DNA of 64,000 nt from assembly GCF_958450345.1 (NCBI RefSeq), contig NW_027052597.1, positions 516,093 to 580,092 of the forward strand, read 5' to 3'. Below are positions 10,677-22,528 of the stretch, piece after piece (within the stretch, counting starts at the first letter, position 1; each line of letters starts with the position of its first letter). The position numbers and the translations under genes are program-made. The stretch comes from Calliphora vicina. Its lineage: Eukaryota; Arthropoda; Insecta; Diptera; Calliphoridae. The notes beneath the pieces were generated by a model. That model was not told the origin of the DNA, did not search any database, and saw only the letters and a program-made list of their open reading frames with translations.

Positions 10677-12622
10677 TTTATTAAAAACAATCTAAGTGCA
10701 TGGAGCCAAAAGTTTAAGGTGTAGTGGATTTGAAAATAATTTCATGCGAGTTTTACAAGATGTACAATATGCGCTTTTCATTGCTATAATAAAAATACTA
10801 ATCGGAATTCCAATGTGTTCTGAAGTTATGATGGTCTTTTTATAGCTACTTACAAAATGTTTAAAGAAAAGAAGGGATTCCTTCTTCTCTTCTTCTATGA
10901 TAAATCATTAGAATCTTGTATTTTAGAGGCTTGCCAGACATAAATAAATTTACAGACTCATATCTCTCATATTGGTGTTTTAAAGATCGAGGATCACTTA
11001 AACAAAATTGTATCTTATAGGAATATTTATACTTAGAAAACAACCCTTGTTGCTTTTTATTAAAAAATCAAATGACAACCCCGAAAAAGTGGTGTATTTT
11101 GTAGATAATTTTTGTGAATAATAACTGTTTTAAATTGTTTGCTTGTTCGTACAAAAAACACAACTTCATTTTTCTATGTTGTCACTCCGCAGACCGTGTT
11201 TTCCTCTTCTCCAACAAACATATTCACCTCGTAAAATAATAAAAAATACCAAAAAATATTTAAACATCTAAATGTATGTATCATTGGAATTACAACGGAT
11301 GTAACCATACAATTTCTTCTTTTGTAATCTGTGTGCAATATTCATACATATTATGTACATAATATGTACGTACGTACGTATCCTTTAATATGGCCCAAAA
11401 AGTAAGAAACCTGAAAAAAGACCCTTTTTTATGTGTCTGTACAACGTGCATACATTAAAATGTGTGTTCGTTGTTGTTGCCTCTGAAAATGTTGACCATA
11501 AATCGTCAAAACCTTAACCATAAACTCTCTAAACAAAAATTTACAAACCATGTCTGACTTATATAAAACCAAAACAACGACAACACAACCATCACAAAGA
11601 GTTGCTTGGAACTGGCCTTCATTTAATTTGAGGCCAAAAACAAAAATTTTATTTAAAAATACAACAGTCCACCAAAATAACAACAAAAAAGGTTGTATAA
11701 ATAAATTCGATGCAGTAGGTTACTCTTATTTTTTGTTGATTTACTTGTTGTTGGGTTTGCCATTGTTTGGTCTACACGCCCAACCCACCTTTTACAACAT
11801 GTATCCATAACGGACTTTTACAATCGCATTTCCTTTGTTTTTTATATAAAATTTAAAAATTCTATTATTCCGTACGTGTGTGTGGCGCTCGGAGACTCGA
11901 TGATATTATGTATTTTGTGAAAATTTTTTTACCGGAATAGGAAATAAAGTGGTTTGTTTAACAATATGCGTCGCTTTGGAAAACGGAAAAATTACTAATT
12001 TTTGATTATATTTGCATACATATGTATAAAAAGTAAAACCATAGAGAAATATACATAGAGCGGAAACTAGAAAAAAAAATTTTTTTGTTGTTTTCACATA
12101 GTTTTTTTACTAATACATTCACAGCACTTAGGTTTTTGACAGGAGAGTTTCCTATCTATGTGTATTTATCTATGAATAAAACATAGAAATCGAACATAGA
12201 TTATATGTATTTAATAAAAAAAAAAAAACAATGGAATTAATACTTATGTAATTGTGTATACATAATTTTATATATGAGAAAAATCTAAAATTTTGGTGAA
12301 TCGTTGAAACTATGTAAATCTAGATGGTTTGTAATTCTTTTGTGTTTCGAAATGTAAAAAATTAGTAATTAGGTAGACCATTATAAAAAAACCTGTGAAT
12401 CTGAAATCCTAGGTTATAATAATTTTAGAAAGTTACAATAGTTTTTTCATTAATTTCATATCTAACTGCACAAATTTGTGCAAAAAAATAAAATTAACAA
12501 AGAAATTTGTTCAGTGTATTTCAATAATTATTCAACAGGTAATAAATCAAAGAATAACAAGAAGGGAAGCCTCTCAATTTTTCTACAACAGCATACATAC
12601 TACATACAAGTAGTATGTGAAT
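10677..12622. other. Intergenic stretch with one small MITE copy
   Basis: No gene recognised in about 1.9 kb. It includes a GTAC-rich microsatellite near 11355-11380 and a MITE copy at 12040-12174. Open frames near 11429-11810 lie on both strands over the same bases and show no recognisable domain. Confidence 0.55.
12040..12174. repeat. MITE of the CATAGAGAAAT family (internally deleted)
   Basis: It begins CATAGAGAAATATACATAG and ends near CTATG. It shares ACTAATACATTC and GGAGAGTTTC blocks with copies at 28592-28782, 30379-30566 and 33053-33200. The middle is shortened relative to the others. Confidence 0.7.
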
Positions 12623-12735
12623 CAGCGTTGCCGTTTTGGGCTTTTCCTACCAAATTTGGTAGGATTTTTTTCGTTTGGTAGGTAGGTAGTTTAAATTGAT
12701 TTTTGGTAGGTTGGATCAAAAAGTATTTATTTACA

Positions 12736-13189
12736 AGATAGATTTATCGCATTATTAGAGATCACTAAGGCAGATGCAGTTCCAATTTTCCAACTTATAA
12801 CAGATTTCTTTTCGGCACATAACGTTCCTTTAAAAAACTTGATCGGATTGGCAACAGACGGTGCTAACGTTATGGCTGGTGGCGTTACTTACTAATGAAA
12901 CTGACTTGTTTTACATTAAGTGCATATGCCACTCACTCCAACTCTGCTCTAGTTATGCATGTAACTTGTTGCCAAAACATATTGAGCTTCTTTGTGGTAA
13001 TATATATACTTTTTTCTCTCATAGTCCCAAAAGAATTAACGAGCTTAAAGAATTTCAGGAATACTGTTCTGTGAAATCTCATAAAATATTAGGTGTTTGC
13101 CAAACAAGATGGTTATCTTTAGAAGGTGTTATTGCAAGAATTATAGAACAATGGGACAGTTTAAAATTGTATTTTATATCACGTTTTTA
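12736..13189 (+). pseudogene. hAT transposase core remnant
   Basis: A frame with at least one shift near 12885 encodes peptides matching the transposase at 35126-36530: NLIGLATDGANVM (there NLIGFAADGANVM), IKCICHSLQLC, ACNLLPKHIE, NSPKR-like HSPKRI and QTRWLSLEGV. DGANVM carries the second catalytic Asp expected in hAT enzymes. The N-terminal BED finger and the C-terminal dimerisation block are missing. Confidence 0.85.
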
Positions 13190-13552
13190 AGACGTAAATG
13201 GTATAAGAGCAGCAAAACTGGCCGAAAGTATGTCTAATAAAGTCAAAACTTATTTTTAATTCTTGACATACATATATGTATGTATATATATTGTCTATTA
13301 TTAATAATCTCAATATAGAATTTCATTCTGAAAGTTCACGTTTGCCATATTTATATACCAGTATAAAACTAACTTTTTACTAATTTTATAAAAAAAGAAC
13401 TGATTAACAATAATATTGAAATTTATTTCAAAAATAAAAATAATCATATTGAAGTTCAAAAAAATTGTATAGGCATACATAAAAGCAGAAATGTATGTAT
13501 ATTGAAAACAATCTTAGCTCGGATGAAATATTTGAAGTTAATCATAATCATA

Positions 13553-13860
13553 ATTAAAATTTAAACGAATCGAAATGTGTGCATATCTGTAGTTCTAATG
13601 AGATATAAAGGACAAAAACTGGTTACAAAATTTTAGAGACACGCCATTAACGTGTTTCAGGCCATTAGAACTAGAAATGTAGGAACAGAATTAACATATT
13701 CTGAGAAATATTAAAATAAAAGATATTTTTACTTAAAAGATATCCATATTTACTTTTATTTAAATTTTTGTCTTCGTTAACCTATTCGCAGGTATGACCC
13801 ACAAAATTTAATTTTTTTTAACGGCAGTGTCAAATCTCCATTTCAAATTTAAAAAAAACT
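13553..13860. repeat. Foldback-family fragment nested in a hAT
   Basis: It matches the left arm of the foldback at 7268-8817, including CCTATTCGCAGGTATGACC and TAACGGCAGTGTCAAA-like sequence, with several differences. Only one arm is present. Confidence 0.7.
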
Positions 13861-13995
13861 TTGGTAAGAATTGTGCTGAATTCCCAATTATTGATAAATT
13901 CATAAAATTTATTGTTGGGGATAAGCTAGTTCCTATGAGCACTTCACTGGTTGCTTAGGCCAGATCATCATGAAACCTTTTCCCAAAAGGCTTTA

Positions 13996-14436
13996 AGGCC
14001 CAACTATAATATGCATAGACTAGCTTAAGTCAGCTTAAGCAACTGTGCGAATACATATAAAATGTATGTGACAAACTATAATGTACTTAAGAGAGTTTCG
14101 TCAAGTTTCGTCAAATTTTATTTGCTTAAGCAAAGTGCGAAGCTGGTCGCACATTCCGTACGGAATCAGCTGTTTGTTTATTTTATACAAAGAAAATAGA
14201 GAAATAAATGAAAAGGATGAAGACAATTAATTTATTTTGATAAAATAATAAGAAATACGTATTTTTTTAATTGCATGTTGCACATAAATGTGCAAATGGA
14301 GCTAAATTGTTTTGAATGCACGTAAGTACATTATGGTCATCTAAAAGTTTCTTCGGATTTCCTTAAGCATTTGACAGACTTTTCGTTCGGTTATGACATT
14401 ACCTTAAGCTAGCTTATGCATATTATAGTTCGGCCT
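13996..14436. repeat. Harbinger-like MITE with TTA target duplication
   Basis: The inverted ends are AGGCCCAACTATAATATGCA and its inverse near 14411-14436, extended by TAGCTTAAG. TTA directly flanks both edges (13993-13995 and 14437-14439), fitting the 3-bp TWA duplication of PIF/Harbinger elements. It is non-coding. Confidence 0.75.
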
Positions 14437-14980
14437 TTAGAAAAATTAAAGATATTATACAAATAATACTATAGAGTGAATGAGAATTACAGACGCTCTA
14501 TTTGTAAAAATATCAAAGCTTAAACAAATACCAAATTTTGTTTAACAAATTTCAGAAGAGTATGAACAGAACAATGAACAGAAATATACGACTTGACAAA
14601 AAAACCGGTGACCGGCAAGAAATCAAATAGATGATTGTCCTCTAAAAAAAGGACGTATGGTCATCTTAACAAAAGTAATATTTCAATTGATCTTTTGAAT
14701 CACTTTGTGGAAGTAGAATTTCACCAAATTTTGACCACATATAGAATCAGTTGTGTAGATTCGTATTATGCAATAAAAATAATGCTGTATATGCGTATAC
14801 ACTATTGTTTTATTGAGGGGACGATATGGAAATACTTTTTAAATAAAAAAATCATAATTTTCTCCAAAAAAAAAAAAAATATGTAGTATATGATTTTAAA
14901 AAAATGGTAGGTTTAAAACGATTTTGGTAGTTTTTTGACAAAAATTTGGTAGGAATAAAATTTGTTCAGTGGCAACGCTG

Positions 14981-16448
14981 ATGTGAATTCAACACACTTG
15001 AGAGAGAGACTTGACTTCAAAACTTTTTCTTGAAAATTGCAATAAATTTGCAATTCTAACACACTTTTTCACAGACACATAATATTCTTTTATTTTTTTC
15101 CACACATATAAACCATTAAAATAACCGAAACATGTATATTTCGCACAAACGAAAAATATTTTTTTTTTAATTATTTTGACTTTTATTTTTTGGGTGTTGA
15201 AATTAAAACTGAAAAAAACACACTTGTAAAATTTAGTATTAAAAATTAATAAAATATTCAAATAGATTTAATTTTTGTAGAAATTATGGAATAAAAAGCT
15301 GAAAAATCTAATTATGTAATCTTTTCAGTTCAAATATACATTAAATAATTTGAAAATTGTTTGAATTTTTTAAATTTAATTTTAGTACAATTTTGTTATA
15401 ATTTTTAAGGTCGCTTTTTTACAACTCTGTGTGTTTGAGGAGTGTGGTGAAATTGGTTTGAAAACTAATACATATAAACAAAATGTTACCAATACATGCA
15501 TAGAGTTAGGTTTTTTATGACAACCGACTTAGGTTTTTTTTTGACTGCGTTTCACTTCTTGTTATTATTCTTTGGTCAGTACCATGACACAACAATATTA
15601 GGTACACTGAGTAGAAAATAAATTCTGAAAAAATAAAAATAATGCAAAAAATCAAAATCAAAGTTTGACGTTGTTGGGGTAAATATAAAAACTCTCCCTA
15701 GTGATTCTACCTTCTACAATTATTGTATCATGGTCAGTACTACAATAATTAGAATAATTTAAAATCAGCCCAATTATGAATAAAAATTCCCCGGGAGTTT
15801 TTCCCCTTTTCTCATTTTTCCTATTCAAATTTAATGGGAAAAAACTCCCGGGGAACAAAGTCCCGCGGAATTTTTTATTCATAATTGGGCTGAATAAATA
15901 TTTTTTTTTTAACTATTTTTTAATATTTAATGTATTTTCATCCGAATACCGTTTAACAACCCTGTTATTGGTTACTTTATATTTTTCCATTGTACAACAC
16001 TAAACAGCTGTTTTTTTATTTATTTTTTCTTATTTTCTCTTTTTCTCATTCTGACTGTACATTTTTATCTCTCTGCTTTGTTAGTGTTTAACATTGTGTT
16101 TGTAAAACAACAAGGAATTTGACAGCAAATTGTTGAACAAAACGAACTTCAAAATAAGAAAAATTTGTGTTTTTTAAGACAAATAATTAAATTTTCAGTG
16201 ATTTTAGTTAAAAAATCATGAAATAAATAAAAAATTTGCATGTGTTTAATGGAAACTATCGTTTAAAAGAACAAAATCATACGGGAAACAAGAATTGTAT
16301 ACAATAGTTGGTGGTCACAGAAAAATTACGATTGTTTTGTTTACTACATTCTGAATGTGTGTGCTAGTATTTAGAAATAAAATTACAAACAAATTTAAAT
16401 AAGAGTTTTATTAAGATTTAACATTTGCAAAAAAAATTGTGTTTAAAT
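14981..16448. other. Upstream region of MITD1
   Basis: AT-rich sequence with no recognised gene apart from the hairpin MITE at 15766-15892. The MITD1 promoter and 5' UTR must lie at its right end, but no TATA box, initiator or splice pattern could be assigned with confidence. Confidence 0.5.
15766..15892. repeat. Small hairpin MITE with CCCGGG arms
   Basis: A 127-bp element whose inverted ends CAGCCCAATTATGAATAA enclose GC-rich inner arms (CCCCGGGAGTTTTTCCC and GGGAAAAAACTCCCGGGG). The whole sequence can fold into one long hairpin. It lies about 560 bp upstream of the MITD1 start codon. Confidence 0.75.
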
Positions 16449-17636
16449 ATGAACGTCAAAGACATTCTCATGAAAGCGGTTCAATGTGACCAGGCAGGTC
16501 GCATCTTAGAAGCCCAAATTCATTATCAGGAAGGAATACAAATTCTAATGGAATTGGTTAACGGCAAGTTGATTTAATAATAATAATAAATGTGTGGCAA
16601 ATATATTTTGCTGCTTCGGACAATATTACAACAGCTTTTGTAATATCCTTTTTGTGTTTCTTTTTTAATAGACGAAAATGATGTGGCAAAGAAAAAAGTG
16701 TTTTATGAACGCATTAAAGAGTACATTGATAGGGCAGAACAAATTAAGGAACGTGTTCAGAGGCATGTCTCGCAGGGTGAATTAGTTTCTCATAATCCAA
16801 TTGATGAAGACGCCACTGGCTACAGTTACAAAAGTCTATTTGGAAAATATATAACACCTCAAGTAAAGGAAGTGCTAATAGAAGAGCCTTATCTAGTCGA
16901 AAGATATCAGGTACCTACAATATTATGTACATATATGTATTTACAATATATTATAAGAAAGATTTTAGCTAAAATTAGAAATGAATTATTTTTATGAACT
17001 TCTACAGTAATTGTATTTCGTCCAATTTTATGATAATAATTTTCTTATTTTCTTCCAGTTTCAAAATTTAGTATCATTTTTCGAATTGTTGGTTAAACAA
17101 AGTCAGGGGTTAAAATTCATAAGCTTGATAACTAAAGCAGATCAAAAGAATAATTCCACTCAGCAAAATACTCTGCAGCAGATCAAGGGAGATTTGGCCA
17201 AACGAGATATAAGATTAAATGTTAACTTTGAAAATTCCTTACATGATCGTAAAATAGTGTAAGATTGTGCAGAACTTTACGTGATTTCCATTATTTTTAT
17301 ATTAAGGCATCGATATGTATATATATCGATGCCTTAATATAAAAAGGCCCTAACTCGTGTTTGTTTAAGTTGAGATTTTTTTGGCTAATTATGATATATG
17401 AATGGCTTACAAAAAAAAACACGAGTTATGGCCTTTTTATATTAAGGCATCGATATATGTATATTCAATTATTTAATTTATCTTTCAGCTTAAGCAATGG
17501 TTATATAATTAAAATTGGACGTGGCCTGCACTTTTTTAAGGCCAATAATCCTTTGTTTTCATTGGGACTTACCGATTATGATTTCCGAAGATGTTTACAA
17601 ACCGATGTGGATATTTGGCGCACAAGAAGTATATAA
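16449..17636 (+). CDS. MITD1: MITD1: MIT domain-containing protein 1
   Basis: Four exons encode 233 residues: 16449-16563, 16672-16910, 17059-17258 and 17489-17636. The frame joins without error across all three introns. Residues 1 to about 75 form the MIT helices (start MNVKDILMKAVQCDQ). After an ATGYSY linker, the C-terminal half is the phospholipase-D-like membrane-binding domain of MITD1, with HDRKI, GYIIKIGRGLHFF and a DVDIW-like end. MITD1 proteins bind ESCRT-III tails and act at the midbody in late cytokinesis. Intron 1 has a GC donor (GCAAGT); introns 2 and 3 are GT-AG. Intron 3 contains a small inverted-repeat element. A poly(A) signal AATAAA lies at 17738-17743. The length is close to the vertebrate protein (about 250), and the start codon is the first ATG of the exon. 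No break was seen. Confidence 0.93.
17299..17459. repeat. Small inverted-repeat MITE in MITD1 intron 3
   Basis: The arms at about 17319-17362 and 17418-17459 are inverse and share CGATGCCTTAATATAAAAAG and CTAACTCGTG-like sequence with a few mismatches. The left arm also forms a second short hairpin with TATTAAGGCATCGATAT at about 17299-17317. It is non-coding and fills most of the intron. Confidence 0.75.
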
Positions 17637-17922
17637 AACGTGTTCCTATGCTATTTACAGCTCATTTTTTGTAATTTGAAATAAGTTTTTATATAATGTA
17701 CTTATTAGGGATTATTGATGTTTTTTTTTTCTGGACCAATAAAAGTTAATATTTTTATAAATTTTTTATTAATTTAGAAATATTTTTTTATTTAAAATAA
17801 AAATTATTAAAATATTTGAGTGCTACAAACATATCTATGTATATTAGGTGCTCCTAAATATACATGCATATGTTGTAGATGTTCCCAACTAAAATTAAAG
17901 TTTAATTCTATGATACCGTTTT

Positions 17923-18126
17923 TCAAAATCTTTGTCCTGGCTTAAGTATATGGTCAGCTGGATCAAATGATAAAAAGGAACTTTTAAAGATTTTTATTTT
18001 ATGGTGTTTTTCATATTTCTCGCAACATGAAATTTTAGTATCACGTGAAAGGTCTTCGAAAGGTAAGTAAAGTCGACCTACTAGAAATGTTAATTTTCCT
18101 GTTTTAAAACAGAATAATAATTTCAT
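17923..18126 (-). CDS. Unrecognised open frame, possibly a last exon
   Basis: A 67-codon minus-strand frame beginning MKLLFCFKTGKL and ending ILKPGQRF. Its composition is mixed, with several Cys, Asp and Pro residues, unlike the low-complexity frames around it. A possible splice acceptor (TTTTAAAACAG) precedes the codons for KLTFLVGRLYLPF, so this could be the last exon of a gene to its right that ends tail to tail with MITD1. No domain was recognised. It may equally be chance or an old repeat. Confidence 0.3.
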   Translation of the reverse strand: MKLLFCFKTGKLTFLVGRLYLPFEDLSRDTKISCCEKYEKHHKIKIFKSSFLSFDPADHILKPGQRF

Positions 18127-18786
18127 TGTAATAACCGAATTTATTGCTAATCAAATTATTCAGTCTAAATTACTGAATTTTTCTGTTGTGGCTGATAAAT
18201 TTTATTTGCGGTGACAAACATTTAAATCATAATTGTTCTGTGTCAACTGGTTTTCTGTTGCTATTATCGAACAGGGCCACCCTAATATATACACTATATG
18301 TATGTAGTAAGTATGTTTTTATTTTATGTCATTGTTTATTGATTAAAACCTTTTATGGTCAGCCAGTGGACGCCAGAGTTTTACTTATTTATTAAATTAA
18401 AAAAGCTTTTTTTATATAAATATTGCGAAGTAATTATTTAAAATAGAGAAAAAGATTTACAAAAAGAGGTGAAATACATATGCATGTATGTACATCAGGG
18501 CTATCAATTTTTCACATTTTTTTTGCAAATATCAAAATGGTCCTATCATATTCGAATAGAACATTGAAAGTTATTTAAAAAAATGGTGTTACTATTTCGC
18601 GGTTGTCAAAAAAGTTCACCCACAAAACGAGGTAAAGTTTGGATATATGTCATTTTTTTATTATTTTTTTATCTAAAAAATTTGAGAAAAATTTGACTTT
18701 TAAAAATCGTTTTTGTGGGTGAGGTTTTTATTCCAAAATTACCCGAAAACAATATTTTCATCGCGTGGTGCTAGGGCCAAAATTTG
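18127..18786. other. Intergenic stretch, nothing recognised
   Basis: AT-rich sequence without a supported gene. The two ACCCACAAAA-like tracts near 18618 and 18710 are inverse and may be an old MITE. Confidence 0.5.
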
Positions 18787-18794
18787 GTTATAAC

Positions 18795-20476
18795 TAGGGT
18801 ATTCAATTAATCGGGTCTCTGGTTTAATCGAGCAAATAATTAATCGAGATTTAGATTTAATCGGTTAATAATCGGTTAATTTAAAATTATTCGATTAACC
18901 GAATAATTTATATTTTCATTTCAAATTGAAAATACAACAACGAATTTTGTATACAAAAACATAAAAAATGGCAAATAAGGTATTTTTGTAAACATATCGC
19001 CTATTTGCTGCAACATCATTACTCAAAATCCGTGTTTATTGAACTGAGTAATACAAAATATGCGCTGTTCTATAATCTTTCATATAGTTTTATCAGTTTT
19101 CAAAAAAATAAATTATTTTTTGTGTGAGGGTGTTTTTTTGTTGTAAACATTGTAAAAATTCGTGTTTTCTCGTATATTTGATAAGTAAAAATATAGGTTA
19201 AATACAGGTTTGAAAGATATTAAAATCTCCTATTTAAATTTCTGAAATCGCATGACTTGTTGAAAATTTATTTAAGAAATAGTAAAATGTCATAAAATAT
19301 TCAAAGATGTTTTTCTCGAAACGACTTTTTTTGAATTATGACGTTGTTGCAGCAAATGAGCTATGTGTAAGTTTTTTATAGTTTTAGTGAGATCTTTTGA
19401 AATAATCTTTTATAAAAAGAATATAATTTAAACGATTTTTTTCTTTAGATTTAATAAAACTTTTCTTGGAAAAAACTCTCTCGCTGATTGTATATTTTGG
19501 AGAAATCAAGAATATTCTTTTATGGATTGTTTTAGAGTCTAAAATTTAGACATAGACCAGAGGTTCGCAAAAATAAATCCTCTCACCAATACACTTACTC
19601 TCACCAACACATTCAATTCTTTATTTTATTCAGTGCACCTACAAACACACAAATACAAAAACTGAAAAAATAAAGAAAAAGTCACACACCAGTGCTCATG
19701 CGTATTCCTAGTTATCTCGTTGAGTGGACAACGACTACTAAAATGTAAGAGCATAAGAATACGTGTAATTTTATTTTCCACAATTGTGGTATGGGCTGCG
19801 CATTACTGACATAGACTATCATAGACCCGAATCAGCTGTTTTTAGCAACATGGCGGAGGCAAACAAAAAAAATTTACGAAAAATTAACAAAAGAAAATGT
19901 ATAATAAACCACGGTAGATTTAAAAGAGGGACAAACATATAAATTTATCTTTCTATATCTCGTCTCACACACTCATCGATTTTTTACTACATTTTATTTT
20001 TTCTCTCGCTCCAAGATCTGCCTTAATGGCGGAATTGGAAAAAATGTTAAAAAAAATGTAAACAAAACCATACGGTTCGTAATTACTTGTTTGACAGCTG
20101 TCAATGGTCTCTTATCTGTAATAATCTGTGGTTTTAGATATTGATTAATTTAATAGTTTCGTTCAGTTATGATAAAAGACTCATTTCAAAAAAAAGTTTC
20201 GTCTAAACTAAATTGTAAATTGTTATACATACTCACTAAACATGTTTATTGGATGTTCAAAAAATATCTAATTTTAATTTGAAATTTGTATTTGAATTGA
20301 AATTTAAAAATAAATACAAAAAAAATTTAAATTGCAAAAAAAGGAATTTCGGTTAATCGACACAAATTAATCGGTTTATTTGTTATTTGAAAATCGGTAA
20401 TTTCAAATTATTCGAACAGTTAACCGTCCAAAATTAATCGGTTAACCGATTAACGGTTAATCGATTGAATACCCTA
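18795..20476. mobile_element. Non-autonomous hAT element with TAGGGTATTCA ends
   Basis: The left end TAGGGTATTCAATTAATCG and right end CGATTGAATACCCTA are flanked by the exact 8-bp duplication GTTATAAC (18787-18794 and 20477-20484). Subterminal arrays of AATCGGTTAA occupy about 18820-18905 and 20345-20465. No transposase frame lies inside. The terminus differs from the CAGTGTTGCCA group, so this is a separate hAT lineage. Confidence 0.9.
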
Positions 20477-20484
20477 GTTATAAC

Positions 20485-21429
20485 CCTAATGTACATATCG
20501 TCACCTAAAATGCAAAACAACGTATCATAAAAAATTTCGAAATTGATTTTATTATTGATTACTATTTACTACATCATATTACAATTTGTGCAAAATTTTA
20601 CTATCAAAAATTACCAAGTTATAAACAAAATTGAAACTAAAGTATCGTCAAGTACATGGTTTTCTTAAACAAAATAACGTACACGCTTTGAGTAATTACT
20701 TAATAATTAGTTTTTACCTTATTTTAGGTAGTAGTCTAAATTTTTTAAAAAAATTTGAAAATTTAATGAAATACCTTATTTTAGTTTAAAAAAGTTGTTA
20801 GTATAAAACATAAAAAAATTAAAAATGTATACATTAGGCCGGGTCGATTTGTATGGACGATCAAAAAGTAAAAAAATTTTGAAGATATTGCGATAAAATT
20901 TGGTACATAAATTTTTTCGGCCCGAGGACGAAGGCTATTGAAACTGACTGGAATCGGTCCCGAAATTATACTTTATCGGTTGCAAATGGTTAATTTATAT
21001 AGGTATCTACACAAATTATGCTCCAAATAAGTTTTATATAAACTGAATTAATGTCACCTAATTTCATGCCGATCGGTCCATAATTAGTCATAGCTCCCAT
21101 ATAATGACATCTTCCGAAAATCATTCACGAAAATAAATTATAGTGTAGGGTATTTCCTTACTTCCTTACTTGTTTTTATCTGCTTACAACTTTTTATAAG
21201 TAAAGCTGATGCAAAAAATAAAAAAATCCACATTTTCATATAAATGCTATAAAAAATTAATACATAGTTCAACTTTAACCTTAAATTGCTCAACAACTGC
21301 TGAATCGATTTTAATGAAATTAAAACTGGAGAAAAATTCATGAAGTTATCTGTCCATCAAAAAAAAAATTCAAAAGTTACAGAGTTTTGGCCAATGAAAA
21401 ACGATAATGAGCCACTGTGCGGTGAATCT
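20485..21429. other. Intergenic stretch with a Helentron-like repeat fragment
   Basis: No gene recognised. About 20838-21176 resembles the repeat at 47846-48390 (shared CGATCGGTCCATAATTAGTC and ATAGCTCCCATATA blocks) and ends near CCTTACTTG. It is degraded and lacks the far hairpin. Confidence 0.6.
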
Positions 21430-22528
21430 TCTATATATATAAAAATTAAATGGTCCATGCTCCAAGATTGTATGGATGAAAAAAAATTTCTAGGTACAGG
21501 CCGTCCCCCTCTACAATGGTTCTATGTATTGTAGAAACTCGTTGTGTAAAATATTAGGATGATAGGATAACGCTAACTGGTGCCGCAACGACGCTGAAGT
21601 TTTGAGGTGCATTTACATTATGTTCTCAATAAATCCCAATGTGATGATCAACAAATTTTGAAATTTGTTTAACAAAATTTTTAAAAATTTGAATTTGGAG
21701 TTTTGAAACTGCCTTTAAAAAAATTAAATTTGTTTGGTCATACCTCCGAATAGGTTAAAGGTATCCTACGAAGACAAAAACTCATATACAAGTAAATATG
21801 GATATATTTTAAGTAAAAATGTACTTTTATTATAATATTTATCAAAACATGTTAATTTTGTTTCAACATTTCTTGTTCAAGTGGCCTGAGACACGTTAAT
21901 GGCCTGGCGATTTTTTAATAACTTTAACATTTTTTAACCAATTTTTGTCTTTTATATCTTATTAGAACGACAATTACGTGTACATTTCGATTCTTTTAAA
22001 TTAAATTGCAAAAGTAATTATTTAATGCCGACATTTTTACAAAAACTGAAAAAATTGCATTTTTTCCCCTTGTAAATGCACCTCAAAACTTCAGCGTCGT
22101 TGCGGTACCAGTTAACGTTATCATATCATCCTAATATTTTTCACAACGAGTTTTTACAATACATAGAACCATTCTAGTGGGGGGTGGGTGTTTAAAATTC
22201 GCAATTTTATTTTTTTGGAGCACTCTTAATGTACATATGTAATGTCATCACGTGAGAACGGCTGGAGCGATTTGGCTGAATTTTTTTATTCGATTCGAAA
22301 TTTTCAAAAGATGGTTTGTAAAGAAAAAAAAAATCCGGGTAAAACTCGGAAATTCTTTTTCTTGTGAGTCCAGTCAACTGTAATGAAAAAGCTCCCTAAA
22401 GTATGCAGTACAAATTTAGATATTTTATTTGCAAATAAATAAGAACAGGCTGGTGTGCGTGGGTTGGAGAAACTTGAATAACTAACATTAGTAAATGCTA
22501 CCAGGCGAAGCCGCCCCGGCTCAACTAG
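21430..22528 (+). mobile_element. Helitron (non-autonomous), interrupted by a foldback element
   Basis: The 5' end TCTATATATATAAAAATTAA and the 3' end CTAG, preceded by a GC-rich hairpin (AGCCG-CCCC-GGCT) and followed by T, match Helitron ends. A complete relative with the same 5' start is at 49333-50509. No Rep/helicase is encoded. A foldback copy at 21455-22228 sits about 25 bases inside the 5' end. Confidence 0.75.
21455..22228. repeat. Foldback-family copy nested in a Helitron
   Basis: It begins ATGCTCCAAGATTGTATGG and ends GGAGCACTCT, matching the right half of 7268-8817 at both termini. Much of the central loop and one arm are lost, and the arms left are unequal. Confidence 0.8.

Larger units (their letters stand above)
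12623..14980 (+). mobile_element. hAT transposon (degraded) with CAGCGTTGCC ends
   Basis: The ends CAGCGTTGCC and GGCAACGCTG are flanked by the exact 8-bp duplication ATGTGAAT (12615-12622 and 14981-14988). The private subterminal repeat is TTTGGTAGG, present several times at each end. The interior holds a broken transposase, a foldback fragment (13553-13860), a Harbinger-like MITE (13996-14436) and a segment (about 14680-14830) shared with the hAT at 43799-45439. Confidence 0.92.

Noticed and set aside
11429..11810. Frames of 85-86 codons on both strands
   Set aside because: They overlap the same bases on opposite strands, contain AAC/GTT runs, and show no domain; a hydrophobic segment in one is not enough.
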